DNA of 64,000 nucleotides from Lachnospiraceae bacterium (GCA_017482005.1 JAFUOI010000003.1:62001-126000), one strand, 5' to 3'; shown: positions 27,222 through 36,563, numbered from the stretch's first letter. Notes: a model not told the origin generated them from the sequence alone. Numbers and translations are program-made.

Positions 27222-27689
27222 ATGGATATCAGCGGATTAAGCTCTACATATTTAAATTATGCGGATTCATTGACGGGTGCCAACGGCAAAAGCGCAGGTT
27301 CTATCTCGTCTTTGCAGAATAAAGATCTTTCAAACGCTACTGATGACGAGCTGATGGAGGTCTGTCAGGAGTTTGAAGCTTATTTCATGGAAATGATCAT
27401 GAAGGAGATGACCAAAACGACAGATCTGTTTGGGGAAGGAAGCAGCGGTTCGAATTCTGCGTTGGTTAGTTATTTTAAAGATAGTGCAATTACGGATCTT
27501 GCAAAAGAAGCGACCGAGCAACAGAGCCTCGGACTTGCACAGACATTGTATGAACAGATGAAACGTAATTACGGGCTGGATACCGGCGTGATAACAAATC
27601 CGGAAGCGGTAAAATTGTCAGGAGAAAAGGCAACAGAAATTTCCGATGATTCGTTATCGACGGAAAAAGCAACGGAATTGACAGAATAG
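27222..27689 (+). CDS. Rod-binding protein (FlgJ N-terminal domain type)
   Basis: A 155-residue protein whose middle (about residues 45-115) matches the rod-binding domain family: ELMEVCQEFEAYFMEMIMKEM followed by the LAKEATEQQSLGLAQTLYEQM helix. It resembles the N-terminal half of FlgJ but lacks any muramidase domain, as is usual in Firmicutes. It probably caps the rod during assembly. The C-terminal 35 residues are Glu/Thr/Ser-rich and likely disordered. It is 9 bp after flgG and followed by a terminator. Confidence 0.8.
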   Translation: MDISGLSSTYLNYADSLTGANGKSAGSISSLQNKDLSNATDDELMEVCQEFEAYFMEMIMKEMTKTTDLFGEGSSGSNSALVSYFKDSAITDLAKEATEQQSLGLAQTLYEQMKRNYGLDTGVITNPEAVKLSGEKATEISDDSLSTEKATELTE

Positions 27690-27697
27690 AATAAGAA

Positions 27698-27727
27698 AAG
27701 GGCTGTCCGGGTGACAGCCTTTCTTTG
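27698..27727 (+). terminator. Intrinsic terminator after the flagellar rod genes
   Basis: A stem with seven G+C-rich pairs (27701-27707 with 27713-27719) extended by a G-U and two A-T pairs, a 5-base loop, then a T-rich tail (TTTCTTTG). Confidence 0.85.
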
Positions 27728-27756
27728 TTTTTGTGCAATGGGCACAGAGGAGGATT

Positions 27757-29967
27757 ATGCAGACAATAGATGTATATGTAGAGAGAATCATATACAGAAA
27801 TGAGGCGAACGGATATTGCGTGCTGATGACAAATTACGACGAGGAGGAATTGATTGTTGTCGGAAGTTTTCAGGTGGATGTAACCGGACAGATGCTTCGT
27901 GTGACAGGCGAGATGGATTATCATCCGAGCTATGGCGAGCAGATGAAAGTGCAGCAGTATGAGATTTTGGAGCCGACGGATGAGCAATCGATCCGCAGAT
28001 ATCTTTCTTCGGGGGCTGTAAAAGGAGTCGGAGAGGCGCTTGCGGCAAGAATTGTCAAGAGGTTTGGGGAAGATACTCTCCGCATCATGGAGGAAGAACC
28101 GGAACGTCTGGCGGAAATTAAAGGGATCAGTCTGCGCAAAGCGCAGGATATCGCAGTAACGGTGGCTGAGAAAAAAGATCTGCGCGCGGCGATGCTTTTT
28201 TTGCAGAAGTACGGTATCGGAAATACGCTTGCGGTCAAAATATACGAGACATACGGACTCGGGATGTACGGGATTTTAAAAGAAAATCCCTATAAGATGG
28301 CTGAGGATATTGAAGGAGTTGGTTTTAAAACGGCCGACGCCATTGCCGAGAAGATAGGTATCCATACGAATTCAGATTATCGTATCCGAAGTGGGATTCT
28401 TTATGTACTGTCGCAGGCGTTAGCAGAGGGTAACATGTATCTTCCTGTGCAGCAGTTGCTTTTGCATGCAGAAGAATTGTTGGGAGTGGAATGCAGCGCG
28501 ATAGAGCCGCATATTATGAATCTGGCAATGGATAAAAAACTGGTATGTAAAGGCGACTGCGTTTACAGTATGAGCGCATATTATGCAGAGAGCAATGTGG
28601 CTGGATTGCTTCTGCAGTTGCGAGAGCTTCCCCGAAAAGAAGAATCGGAGGAGCAGATAGACAGAAAAATCTCAGAGATAGAGAAAGAAGAGGGGATATT
28701 GCTCGATGAATTACAAAAAGAGGCGGTAAAAGGAAGCATACGGAATGGAGTGTTTCTTTTGACCGGAGGACCTGGTACAGGTAAAACAACGACCATCAAT
28801 ACGATGATCCGTTATTTTATGAAACAGGGATATGACATTGCTCTTGCGGCTCCGACGGGAAGAGCTGCAAAACGTATGACCGAAGCGACGGGATATGAAG
28901 CAAGAACCATCCATCGCCTTTTGGAGGTCAGCGGCGGTGCGGATGCGCAGAGGGGATATTTTGAGAGGGATGAACACAACCCGCTGGAACTTGATGCTAT
29001 CATTATTGATGAGATGTCCATGGTTGATATTTTTCTCTTTCAATCATTGTTAAAAGCAGTGCCGGTGGGAACAAGGCTTATTCTTGTGGGAGATATGCAC
29101 CAGCTTCCTTCTGTCGGTCCGGGTCAGGTGCTCAGAGATATTGCGGAGAGCGGAGAGTTTGCATGCGTGAAGTTGGAAAAAATATTCCGCCAGGAAGACG
29201 GCAGTGATATTGTTATCAATGCGCACAAGATAAAGGCTGGGCAAAAGATTTCCCTGGCAAACCAAAGTAAAGACTTTTTCTTTTTGCCGAGAGATGATGC
29301 GAAGCGGATTTACAATAATATCGTGCAACTTGTGACGGATAAAATGCCGCGGTATACAAATGCACAACCGTATGATATTCAGGTTCTTACGCCAATGAAG
29401 AAAGGGGCCCTTGGTGCAGTGACCCTCAACAAAATCCTGCAGGAGTATGTTAATCCGCAGGACTCACGTAAAAAGGAGTATGTATTTGGGGAAAAACTTC
29501 TGCGTGAGGGTGATAAAGTCATGCAGGTCAAAAACAACTACAAACTGGAATGGGAAATTGTAGGAAAGTATAATATTACCATTGATAAAGGGCTCGGTGT
29601 CTTTAATGGTGATGTGGGGAAAATTATTTCGATCAATGAGTATGCGAGGCAGATTAAAGTGGAATACGATGAAGGACGTTTTGTTCTCTATTCCTTTGAC
29701 AATGTGGAGGAAATTGAGCTTGCATATGCGATGACAATCCACAAGGCGCAGGGAAGTGAATATCCGGCAGTAATCATTCCGCTTCTTGGTGTGCCAAAGC
29801 TCCTTTTGTATCGGAATCTGCTTTATACGGCGGTTACGAGAGCGGTTAAGTGTGTTACGATTATCGGAACTGAAGAGACAGTGGAAGAAATGATTGTGAA
29901 TGAAAATGTGCAGATGCGCTATACGGGCTTAAAGCAGAAAATAAAGGAGCAGTCAGAGTTAGTATGA
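27757..29967 (+). CDS. recD2: RecD2-type ATP-dependent DNA helicase
   Basis: A 736-residue 5'-3' superfamily 1B helicase of the RecD2 (YrrC) class. It has a long N-terminal region with helix-hairpin-helix-like repeats (about 70-190), Walker A GGPGTGKTT near residue 338, motif II IIDEMSMVD near 420, and a UvrD-type C-terminal motif TIHKAQGSEYP near 660. RecD2 enzymes act alone, without RecBC, in DNA repair and mismatch tolerance. ATG 27757 is chosen because AGAGGAGGA sits just ahead; GTG 27733 is the alternative. Its stop overlaps comFC by four bases. Confidence 0.95.
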   Translation: MQTIDVYVERIIYRNEANGYCVLMTNYDEEELIVVGSFQVDVTGQMLRVTGEMDYHPSYGEQMKVQQYEILEPTDEQSIRRYLSSGAVKGVGEALAARIVKRFGEDTLRIMEEEPERLAEIKGISLRKAQDIAVTVAEKKDLRAAMLFLQKYGIGNTLAVKIYETYGLGMYGILKENPYKMAEDIEGVGFKTADAIAEKIGIHTNSDYRIRSGILYVLSQALAEGNMYLPVQQLLLHAEELLGVECSAIEPHIMNLAMDKKLVCKGDCVYSMSAYYAESNVAGLLLQLRELPRKEESEEQIDRKISEIEKEEGILLDELQKEAVKGSIRNGVFLLTGGPGTGKTTTINTMIRYFMKQGYDIALAAPTGRAAKRMTEATGYEARTIHRLLEVSGGADAQRGYFERDEHNPLELDAIIIDEMSMVDIFLFQSLLKAVPVGTRLILVGDMHQLPSVGPGQVLRDIAESGEFACVKLEKIFRQEDGSDIVINAHKIKAGQKISLANQSKDFFFLPRDDAKRIYNNIVQLVTDKMPRYTNAQPYDIQVLTPMKKGALGAVTLNKILQEYVNPQDSRKKEYVFGEKLLREGDKVMQVKNNYKLEWEIVGKYNITIDKGLGVFNGDVGKIISINEYARQIKVEYDEGRFVLYSFDNVEEIELAYAMTIHKAQGSEYPAVIIPLLGVPKLLLYRNLLYTAVTRAVKCVTIIGTEETVEEMIVNENVQMRYTGLKQKIKEQSELV

Positions 29968-30710
29968 TAAAAGAAAAGTGGCAGTTTGCTGCAGCAGGTT
30001 TTAGGGCGTCTGCTGACCGTTTTTTGCGTCTTTTGTATCCGGTAAGATGTCCGTTTTGCGACGAACCGGTTCCGGTTTCGGAGGGACTTGTGTGCAGCCG
30101 GTGCCTTTCGGGGGTGCATACGGTAAAGGAGCCGTTCTGTTATAAATGCGGAAAACAATTGGAAACATCAGAAAAGGAATATTGTAAGGATTGTGCCTGC
30201 CGTCCGCATGAATTTGATGGGGGAAGAACATTGTTTGTTTACGAGGATGCTGTCAGAAAATCCATCTATCGGTTTAAATATGCAGGGCGCAAAGAGTATG
30301 CCCGCGCTTATGCGGCTATGGCAGAAAGGGAGCTGGGGGATTTTGTCCGTGAGATAAAGCCGGATGCGCTGATTCCGGTGCCGCTGTCAAAAGAACGTTT
30401 GTCTAAAAGAGGATACAATCAGGCGCAGCTGCTTGCAAAGGAGCTGGGCAGGCGTTTTGGAGTCCCTGTTCTGACAGATACAGTGCACCGTGTGAAAAAT
30501 ACATTGCCGCAGAAAGAGCTTGATATCGTACAACGGCAAAATAATTTGAAAAAGGCTTTTAAAATCAATGGAAATGATGTAAAATTATATACGATTATAA
30601 TTATTGATGACATATATACGACCGGGAGCACGGTGGATGAACTTTCAAAGGTGCTTAAAGATGCGGGAGCAAAGAGAATATTTTTCTTGTGTCTTGCCGG
30701 TGGAAAATAG
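29964..30710 (+). CDS. comFC: ComF family phosphoribosyltransferase-like protein
   Basis: A 248-residue ComFC-type protein. The N-terminal zinc finger uses four pairs of cysteines (CPFC, CSRC, CYKC, CKDC, about residues 30-75). A phosphoribosyltransferase domain follows with PVPLSKERLSKRGYNQA near 133 and the PRPP-binding motif IIIDDIYTTGST near 211. ComF proteins are needed for DNA uptake during natural transformation in several bacteria. No comFA is adjacent. It is translationally coupled to recD2 and followed 12 bp later by a flagellar-locus protein, the same order as comFC-yvyF in Bacillus subtilis. Confidence 0.93.
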   Translation: MIKEKWQFAAAGFRASADRFLRLLYPVRCPFCDEPVPVSEGLVCSRCLSGVHTVKEPFCYKCGKQLETSEKEYCKDCACRPHEFDGGRTLFVYEDAVRKSIYRFKYAGRKEYARAYAAMAERELGDFVREIKPDALIPVPLSKERLSKRGYNQAQLLAKELGRRFGVPVLTDTVHRVKNTLPQKELDIVQRQNNLKKAFKINGNDVKLYTIIIIDDIYTTGSTVDELSKVLKDAGAKRIFFLCLAGGK

Positions 30711-30722
30711 CAGGAGGCTACT

Positions 30723-31145
30723 ATGGATGTAAGAAACTGTCGTAAATGCGGAAGATTATTTAACTACATTTCGGGTCCTTTTATTTGCCCGTCGTGCAGA
30801 GATAAGCAGGAAGAAAAGTTCCAGCAGGTTAAGAAGTATATACAGCAGAATGGGCGGGCTACGATTAATGAAGTGTCTGAGGAGTGTGAAGTTGAGATTC
30901 AGCAGATTCAGGCTTGGATAAGACAGGAACGTCTCGAATTTACTGACGATTCTCCAATCGGAATTCCGTGCGAATCATGCGGTAAGATGATTGGCAGCGG
31001 AAGATTTTGTCCGAATTGTAAAGACAACATGATGCGCAATCTTAACAGTGCCATGGGCAAGACGGGTGCGCAAGTAGAATCGCCGGTAGAGGTTCGCAGG
31101 GCAAAAGAAAACAGAATGCGATTCCTTGATAAGTCGGATAAATAA
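30723..31145 (+). CDS. YvyF-like flagellar operon protein with two zinc ribbons
   Basis: A 140-residue protein with two four-cysteine zinc-ribbon-like motifs: CRKC/CPSC at about residues 5-24 and CESC/CPNC at about 80-98. They are linked by a helical, winged-helix-like middle (ATINEVSEECEVEIQQIQAWI). It matches the YvyF family found in flagellar loci of Firmicutes, whose role is regulatory and poorly defined. The usual neighbour flgM is absent here. RBS AGGAGG. Confidence 0.82.
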   Translation: MDVRNCRKCGRLFNYISGPFICPSCRDKQEEKFQQVKKYIQQNGRATINEVSEECEVEIQQIQAWIRQERLEFTDDSPIGIPCESCGKMIGSGRFCPNCKDNMMRNLNSAMGKTGAQVESPVEVRRAKENRMRFLDKSDK

Positions 31146-31157
31146 AAGGAGATACCA

Positions 31158-31559
31158 ATGCTTAGTCAGGAAAGAATCAAACTAATGACAAGAATGGCAG
31201 CCTATGAGGAGAACGAAGGAAAGACTTATATGTCCATCGGAAGTTACTTTCGGAGTGACTATATGGGATTGCAGGTAATACGCTCTGTTATCAGTGCTAC
31301 ATTATCTTTTCTTATCATCTGTGGTTTTTATATTTATTACAATCTTGAGACTTTGATGCAGGATATATATAAAATGGATTTGTGGGCGCTGGGCAGACAG
31401 GTGCTTATGTACTATGTGATTTTTGTTGTGGCGTATGCTTTGATTACATATATTGTTTATTCCTTCAGATACAGCAAGGCGAAGAGAAGTCTGAAACGTT
31501 ATTACCGTCATTTAAAGCAGCTTTCTGCCATATATGACATTGAAAAAAACAATCGCTAG
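31158..31559 (+). CDS. Small two-helix membrane protein of unknown function
   Basis: A 133-residue protein that I cannot assign to a family. The N-terminal 40 residues are soluble. Two membrane segments lie at about 41-62 and 79-103, and a basic C-terminal tail (SKAKRSLKRYYRHLKQL) predicts an inside C-terminus. RBS AAGGAG at 31146-31151 gives good support for the ATG. It is 12 bp after the YvyF-like gene and 39 bp before a second unknown membrane protein. Confidence 0.7.
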   Translation: MLSQERIKLMTRMAAYEENEGKTYMSIGSYFRSDYMGLQVIRSVISATLSFLIICGFYIYYNLETLMQDIYKMDLWALGRQVLMYYVIFVVAYALITYIVYSFRYSKAKRSLKRYYRHLKQLSAIYDIEKNNR

Positions 31560-31598
31560 GGCAGGGAATCATTTTATGCTCTGGGAAAGGGTTACATT

Positions 31599-32528
31599 AT
31601 GTCTTCTTTATTGGAATTAAGAGAAAATCTGAGAAATTTTTATAGCAGGAATGAAGTATATCTTCTTCCGTTTCTTAAATTTTTGATGGCGTTTGCGACG
31701 CTTTTGGTTATTAACCTGAACTTGGGATATATGACCAAGATTAACAACATGGTCATTGTTCTTGTGGCCGCGCTTATGTGTTCTTTTCTGCCGATGAATC
31801 TTTTGGTTGTAATTTCGGCAGTTTTTGTGCTGTTACACAGTTATGCCATAGCGCTTGAATGTGCTGTTGTGGCAGGCGGCATATTTCTTATTATGTTTCT
31901 TCTGTACTATAGATTTTCACCGAAGGACACATTGATTGTCCTGTTGCTTCCGCTTTGTTTCGGGATGAAAATTCCGTTTTTGATGCCGATTGTTGTGGGG
32001 CTTTTATGCGGACCGGCTTCCGTTGTATCGGTTGCGTGCGGAGTAATTGCATATTATACAATCCGATACATAAAGGTCAATGCCACCGTGATTATGGCGA
32101 TAGATGCAGACAGTACTGTTTCAAAGTTCCGTTATGTTCTCGACGGGCTTATGAAAGATAAAACAATGATGATTGTTGTAATTTCTTTTTGTGTTACCAC
32201 AATTATTGTTTATATTATCCGTAGATTATCTGTGGACCATGCGTGGACAATCGCGATGTTTGTCGGTGCGGTTGCCGATATTGTGATTTTATTGGTCGGA
32301 AATCTTATGTATGATACGGACATTTCTGTCATGTCGCTTGTGATAGGAACGGTTGTGGCTCTGGTAGCTGCCAAAGTGATACAGTTCTTTGCGTTTAATG
32401 TTGATTATACAAGGACGGAGTATGTACAGTTTGAGGACGACGAATACTATTATTACGTGAAAGCGATTCCGAAGAATACAGTGGCAAGATCGCAGCATAC
32501 AGTAAAGAAGATTACGAGCGTTTTATAA
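31599..32528 (+). CDS. Polytopic membrane protein of unknown function upstream of cdaA
   Basis: A 309-residue protein with about eight or nine hydrophobic segments filling residues 20-270, and a short acidic-aromatic cytoplasmic tail (EDDEYYYYVKAIPKN near 280-295) ending in basic residues. I do not recognise a domain. Position just upstream of the diadenylate cyclase gene suggests an envelope or osmotic role, but this is only contextual. The RBS is GAAAGGG upstream of the ATG. Confidence 0.72.
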   Translation: MSSLLELRENLRNFYSRNEVYLLPFLKFLMAFATLLVINLNLGYMTKINNMVIVLVAALMCSFLPMNLLVVISAVFVLLHSYAIALECAVVAGGIFLIMFLLYYRFSPKDTLIVLLLPLCFGMKIPFLMPIVVGLLCGPASVVSVACGVIAYYTIRYIKVNATVIMAIDADSTVSKFRYVLDGLMKDKTMMIVVISFCVTTIIVYIIRRLSVDHAWTIAMFVGAVADIVILLVGNLMYDTDISVMSLVIGTVVALVAAKVIQFFAFNVDYTRTEYVQFEDDEYYYYVKAIPKNTVARSQHTVKKITSVL

Positions 32529-32580
32529 ATCATGAAATACACATGGATACACAAAAATAATATAAAGTCAGGTGTTCCAA

Positions 32581-33471
32581 ATGCAACAAATCAATACATT
32601 TATTGAAAAATATCTTTCTACAATGCACATCCCAAAGACTCTGATGTGGACAGATATTGCCGAGATTTTCATAATTTCATTCGTGGTATATCAACTATTG
32701 GCCTGGATTCGAAATACAAGAACCTGGGCTCTTTTGCGTGGAGTAATTGTTATTCTGGTATTTCTGCTTATTGCTGCATTGTTTAATATGTCCACGATTT
32801 TATGGATTGCGGGTGAGGTGTTCTCTATCGCGGCCATTGCAATCGTAATTATATTACAGCCGGAGCTCAGACGGGCACTGGAACAAATCGGACAAAAGAG
32901 TTTTATGAGTGCGATTTTTCCTTTTGAGGCAGGCAGAACCAATGAAGGGCGTTTTTCAGATAAGACTGTACAGGAAATTGTAAAGGCTTGTTATGAGATG
33001 GGAAAAGTTAAGACAGGTGCGCTTATTGTCATTGAGAATAATTCTTCCCTTGCCGAATATGAGAGTACAGGAATTGAAGTGGACGGTTTGGTAACAAGCC
33101 AGCTTCTGATTAATATATTTGAACATAATACACCGCTTCATGACGGTGCTGTTATTATCCGCGGAAACAGGGTGACATGGGCAACCTGCTATCTGCCTCT
33201 CTCCGATAATAAGGAGTTATCAAAAGATCTCGGTACAAGACATCGTGCAGGTGTGGGCATCTCCGAGGTGACAGATTCTCTTACAATTATTGTGTCGGAA
33301 GAGACCGGACGCGTATCCATGGCATATGAAGGGAAATTAATCCGAAATGTTGAGCCGGACACATTGCGTTCGAAGATGATGAAGTTGCAGAATAAGACAC
33401 CGGAAGACAAGAAGAAAAAGAAGATTTCGTGGAAGGGAAGGGGTAAGAATGAAGAAATACAAAATCTTTAA
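32581..33471 (+). CDS. cdaA: Diadenylate cyclase CdaA (c-di-AMP synthase)
   Basis: A 296-residue membrane diadenylate cyclase that makes c-di-AMP from two ATP. Three N-terminal membrane segments (about 20-95) precede the DisA_N-type cyclase domain. The catalytic motifs HDGAVII (near residue 184) and RHRAGVG (near 220) are intact. c-di-AMP controls potassium and osmolyte balance and cell-wall homeostasis. ATG 32581 is preferred on weak spacing grounds; GTG 32572 is possible. It heads the conserved cdaA-cdaR-glmM operon, with cdaR overlapping its 3' end by 23 bases. Confidence 0.96.
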   Translation: MQQINTFIEKYLSTMHIPKTLMWTDIAEIFIISFVVYQLLAWIRNTRTWALLRGVIVILVFLLIAALFNMSTILWIAGEVFSIAAIAIVIILQPELRRALEQIGQKSFMSAIFPFEAGRTNEGRFSDKTVQEIVKACYEMGKVKTGALIVIENNSSLAEYESTGIEVDGLVTSQLLINIFEHNTPLHDGAVIIRGNRVTWATCYLPLSDNKELSKDLGTRHRAGVGISEVTDSLTIIVSEETGRVSMAYEGKLIRNVEPDTLRSKMMKLQNKTPEDKKKKKISWKGRGKNEEIQNL

Positions 33472-34726
33472 TAACTTCGGCCTGAAGATACTTGCGGTCT
33501 TTATTTCTATTTTGTTGTGGCTTGCGGTGATTAATGTCTCTGATCCGGTAATCAATACAAACTATACGGATATTCCGGTAGTTATAACCAATACGGAAGA
33601 AATCACAACAAAGGGTAAAGTATATGAACTGACAAGCGAACCGACAGTTTCCATATCTGTGAGCGCAAAGCGTTCCATACAGGATTATCTCAGTGAGGAT
33701 AATTTCAAGGCGGTTGTGGATTTGGAAAATTATGATGAGGAGACGGGAATGGTTCCGATCCGCATCGAGTCGAATAAATACAACGGACAGATTGAAAGCA
33801 TGAAATCTAAAACGGAATTTGCAAGTGTTGCGGTTGAAGATATGATGCGCAAGCAGTTTGTAATTACTCCGGTTGTTTCCGGTGATCCGGAAGAGGGGTA
33901 TGTAGTAGGGAATATAACAACAGCAGAAAATATTGTGCGTGTTTCCGGTGCGGAATCTGTAGTTTCTTCCATCAAAAAAGTTACGGCGGAAATGTCGGTA
34001 AGCGGACTGAGCAGTGATGTAAAGACATCTGTGGATCTGAAGCTTTATGACGAAGAGGGAAGACAGGTTAAAGATGCCAATCTGAATATGAACATAGGAA
34101 CGGTTGCGATGTCGGCGCAAATTCTGGCCACAAAAGAACTGCCTTTGCGTTTTTCGGTCAGTGGTTCTCCAAAAGAAGGATATGGTATCAGCGGTGATGT
34201 GACATCGGATAAGGATACGGTTGTTGTAGCGGGAAAAGCGTCTTCTCTGGCTTATATGTCATCTGTTGATGTGGCATCTTCGGCAGTGAAGGTGGACGGC
34301 GCAGACAGCGATGTACAGATTGAGGTTGACCTGACAAGATATCTTCCGGAAGGTATTGTTCTTGCAGATGAAGATAAAGATAAAACGGTAAATGTTCAAG
34401 TTCCGATTGATGAGATCCTGGAAAAAGAATTCGAGATACCTGTGGATGATGTAGAGATGAACGGGCTTCCGGAATCGTTATCTGCGTCGGTTATAGACAG
34501 TGACGATATCATAACGGTTTATGTGGAAGGTTTTGCAAAACAGGTTACAGCCATGCAGATAAGTGATGTGAAACTCAGTGTTGATTGGGGAGCATATCAG
34601 CAGGAGAATAACATAGAACAACTTAGAAAAGGAAGATATCGTGTTCCGGCTGCGGTTTCGGTTCCGGACGGAATTGAAAAGGCGGCAGATGAGATTACAA
34701 TCCTTGTTGAGTTGAAACAAAAATAG
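33449..34726 (+). CDS. cdaR: CdaR, YbbR-domain regulator of CdaA
   Basis: A 425-residue protein with one N-terminal membrane segment (about 9-27) and an extracytoplasmic region of about four YbbR-type repeats, seen as recurring PVV-SG-P--GY patterns (for example near 145-152 and 235-247). CdaR binds CdaA at the membrane and modulates its activity. The overlap with cdaA and position before glmM match the conserved Firmicutes order. Confidence 0.93.
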   Translation: MKKYKIFNNFGLKILAVFISILLWLAVINVSDPVINTNYTDIPVVITNTEEITTKGKVYELTSEPTVSISVSAKRSIQDYLSEDNFKAVVDLENYDEETGMVPIRIESNKYNGQIESMKSKTEFASVAVEDMMRKQFVITPVVSGDPEEGYVVGNITTAENIVRVSGAESVVSSIKKVTAEMSVSGLSSDVKTSVDLKLYDEEGRQVKDANLNMNIGTVAMSAQILATKELPLRFSVSGSPKEGYGISGDVTSDKDTVVVAGKASSLAYMSSVDVASSAVKVDGADSDVQIEVDLTRYLPEGIVLADEDKDKTVNVQVPIDEILEKEFEIPVDDVEMNGLPESLSASVIDSDDIITVYVEGFAKQVTAMQISDVKLSVDWGAYQQENNIEQLRKGRYRVPAAVSVPDGIEKAADEITILVELKQK

Positions 34727-34764
34727 TCAAATCATTGAAAAAGATAAGAAAAGAGGAATAAACG

Positions 34765-36114
34765 ATGGGTAGATTGTTTGGTACGGACGGAGTCCGTGGA
34801 GTGGCAAATGCAGAATTGACACCGATGCTGGCAATGCAGCTGGGGCAGGCAGGTGCATATGTACTGACAAAAGAGAAGGAGCATAAGCCGACAATTATGG
34901 TCGGATGTGATACACGTATCTCGGGAGATATGCTTGCGAATGCGCTGATGGCAGGTGTTTGTTCCGTGGGAGCCAATGCGGTTTATGTGGGGGTTCTCCC
35001 TACACCGGCGGTTGCATATTTGACCAGAAAATATAAAGTGGATGCAGGTGTTGTAATATCTGCATCGCATAATCCGGTAGAGTTTAACGGCATTAAGTTT
35101 TTTGACGGCAGTGGTTATAAACTTCCGGATGAAATGGAAGATGAAATTGAAGCTGTCATCAAAAGCGGAATGGAAGGGGTTAAGTTCCCTACCGGAAGAC
35201 AGGTCGGCAAGATTAAGTATCGTACCGATGCAAGAGAAGAATATATCAATCATGCGATTCAATCGATTCCGATGGATCTTTCGGGAATGAAGATTGTTGT
35301 GGACTGTGCGGAAGGAGCTTCCTTCTATACTTCGGTAGAAGCGATCAAGGAATTGGGGGCAAATGTGATTGCAATCCATAATAATCCCGATGGAAGTAAT
35401 ATTAACGCAAACTGCGGATCCACCCATATGGAAGAATTAAAAGGGCGTGTACTTGTGGAAAAGGCACAGGTCGGTCTTGCCTTTGACGGGGATGCAGACA
35501 GACTTCTTGCCGTGGATGAAAATGGGCAGACAATTGATGGCGACCAAATTATGGCCATCATCGGCAATCATATGAAAGCAAAAGGAACGTTAAAGGATAA
35601 TACTATCGTGGCAACGGTTATGAGTAACCTTGGCTTTTTCCTTATGGGAGAGAAGAACGGACTTAAGATTGAACAGACCAAGGTCGGTGACCGTTATGTA
35701 CTTGAGAGAATGCGTGAGATTGGTTCCAATCTTGGAGGAGAGCAGTCCGGACACATTATTTTCCTTGATGAGAATACAACGGGAGACGGTCTTTTGAGCG
35801 CGCTGCATCTGCTTCAGGTTATGGTGGAAACAGGAAAGCCGCTTTCTGAGCTTGCGTCGATTATGGATGTTCTTCCGCAGGCACTTGTTAATGCGAAAGT
35901 AGCAAATCATAAAAAAGACCGTTATATGGATTATCCTGAAATAGCAAAAGCAATTGAGGAACTGACAGCTAAGTTTGCGGGAGAAGGACGTGTTTTGATT
36001 CGTCCGAGCGGAACAGAACCGCTTGTTCGTGTTATGATAGAAGGGAAGGATCAGGCACAGATTGAGGCAGAAGCCAAAAAGCTTGCGAATCTGATTCAGG
36101 ATGTCATGTTCTAG
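34765..36114 (+). CDS. glmM: Phosphoglucosamine mutase
   Basis: A 449-residue enzyme converting glucosamine-6-phosphate to glucosamine-1-phosphate for peptidoglycan precursor synthesis. The active-site phosphoserine is Ser101 in SASHNP, the metal loop DGDADR lies near residue 240, the sugar-binding EQSG block near 328, and the phosphate-binding RPSGTEP near 413. In other Firmicutes GlmM binds and restrains CdaA, so its place behind cdaA and cdaR fits coupling of c-di-AMP and wall supply. RBS AAGAGGA. Confidence 0.97.
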   Translation: MGRLFGTDGVRGVANAELTPMLAMQLGQAGAYVLTKEKEHKPTIMVGCDTRISGDMLANALMAGVCSVGANAVYVGVLPTPAVAYLTRKYKVDAGVVISASHNPVEFNGIKFFDGSGYKLPDEMEDEIEAVIKSGMEGVKFPTGRQVGKIKYRTDAREEYINHAIQSIPMDLSGMKIVVDCAEGASFYTSVEAIKELGANVIAIHNNPDGSNINANCGSTHMEELKGRVLVEKAQVGLAFDGDADRLLAVDENGQTIDGDQIMAIIGNHMKAKGTLKDNTIVATVMSNLGFFLMGEKNGLKIEQTKVGDRYVLERMREIGSNLGGEQSGHIIFLDENTTGDGLLSALHLLQVMVETGKPLSELASIMDVLPQALVNAKVANHKKDRYMDYPEIAKAIEELTAKFAGEGRVLIRPSGTEPLVRVMIEGKDQAQIEAEAKKLANLIQDVMF

Positions 36115-36134
36115 TGTAATGTTCTTGTAATAAC

Positions 36135-36163
36135 TTGTGGAAATGAGTTAAATATGTTACACT
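36135..36163 (+). promoter_or_regulatory. Promoter for the HPr gene
   Basis: TTGTGG at 36135-36140 and TACACT at 36158-36163, 17-base spacing, with an extended -10 TG at 36155-36156. It lies 47 bases before the HPr start. Confidence 0.6.
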
Positions 36164-36209
36164 GATTCTTAGGGGTAAAACGATTAATTTGTGATGGAGG
36201 GTATGTTAT

Positions 36210-36473
36210 ATGGTAAGCCAGAAAGTTACTATCAAAAATCCTACAGGGCTACATCTAAGACCGGCTGGCAACCTATGCAAGGAAGCAATGCAGTTTAAGT
36301 CTCTGATTACTTTTTCTTTCAGGGATAATACGGCGAATGCCAAGAGCGTGCTGAGTGTTCTTGGTGCATGTGTTAAATGTGGCGATGAAATAGAATTTGT
36401 CTGTGAAGGCGAGGACGAAGAGGAGGCACTGGCAGCTCTTGTGACCGCTATTGAGAACGGACTGGGAGAATGA
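36210..36473 (+). CDS. ptsH: HPr phosphocarrier protein
   Basis: An 87-residue HPr of the sugar phosphotransferase system. His15 (GLHLRPA), the site phosphorylated by enzyme I, and Ser46 (NAKSVL), the site phosphorylated by HPr kinase, are both at canonical positions. It therefore looks like a true HPr rather than Crh, which lacks His15. No enzyme I gene is adjacent. RBS GGAGGG; the gene is monocistronic, bounded by its own promoter and terminator. Confidence 0.9.
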   Translation: MVSQKVTIKNPTGLHLRPAGNLCKEAMQFKSLITFSFRDNTANAKSVLSVLGACVKCGDEIEFVCEGEDEEEALAALVTAIENGLGE

Positions 36474-36478
36474 TTTTG

Positions 36479-36507
36479 ACAGCCCATCTAACGATGGGCT
36501 GTTTTTT
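36479..36507 (+). terminator. Intrinsic terminator after HPr
   Basis: A perfect 10-bp stem (36479-36488 with 36493-36502), 4-base loop, and a run of six T (36502-36507). Confidence 0.92.
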
Positions 36508-36563
36508 CGTAATCAGAAGTAAAATTTTATACGAAATCATATACATAGAAAGAAGGCATAAAA

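Noticed and set aside
33287..34120. Leftward open frame of 277 codons across cdaA and cdaR
   Set aside because: Covers two genes of a conserved operon on the other strand, and no ribosome site or domain was seen.
36476..36481. TTGACA as a -35 element for leuA
   Set aside because: The position 17 bases downstream falls in the terminator T run, with no -10 sequence.
36474..36563. T-box or leucine leader upstream of leuA
   Set aside because: Only 90 bases are available and a third of it is the HPr terminator. No leucine-rich leader peptide or T-box core is present.
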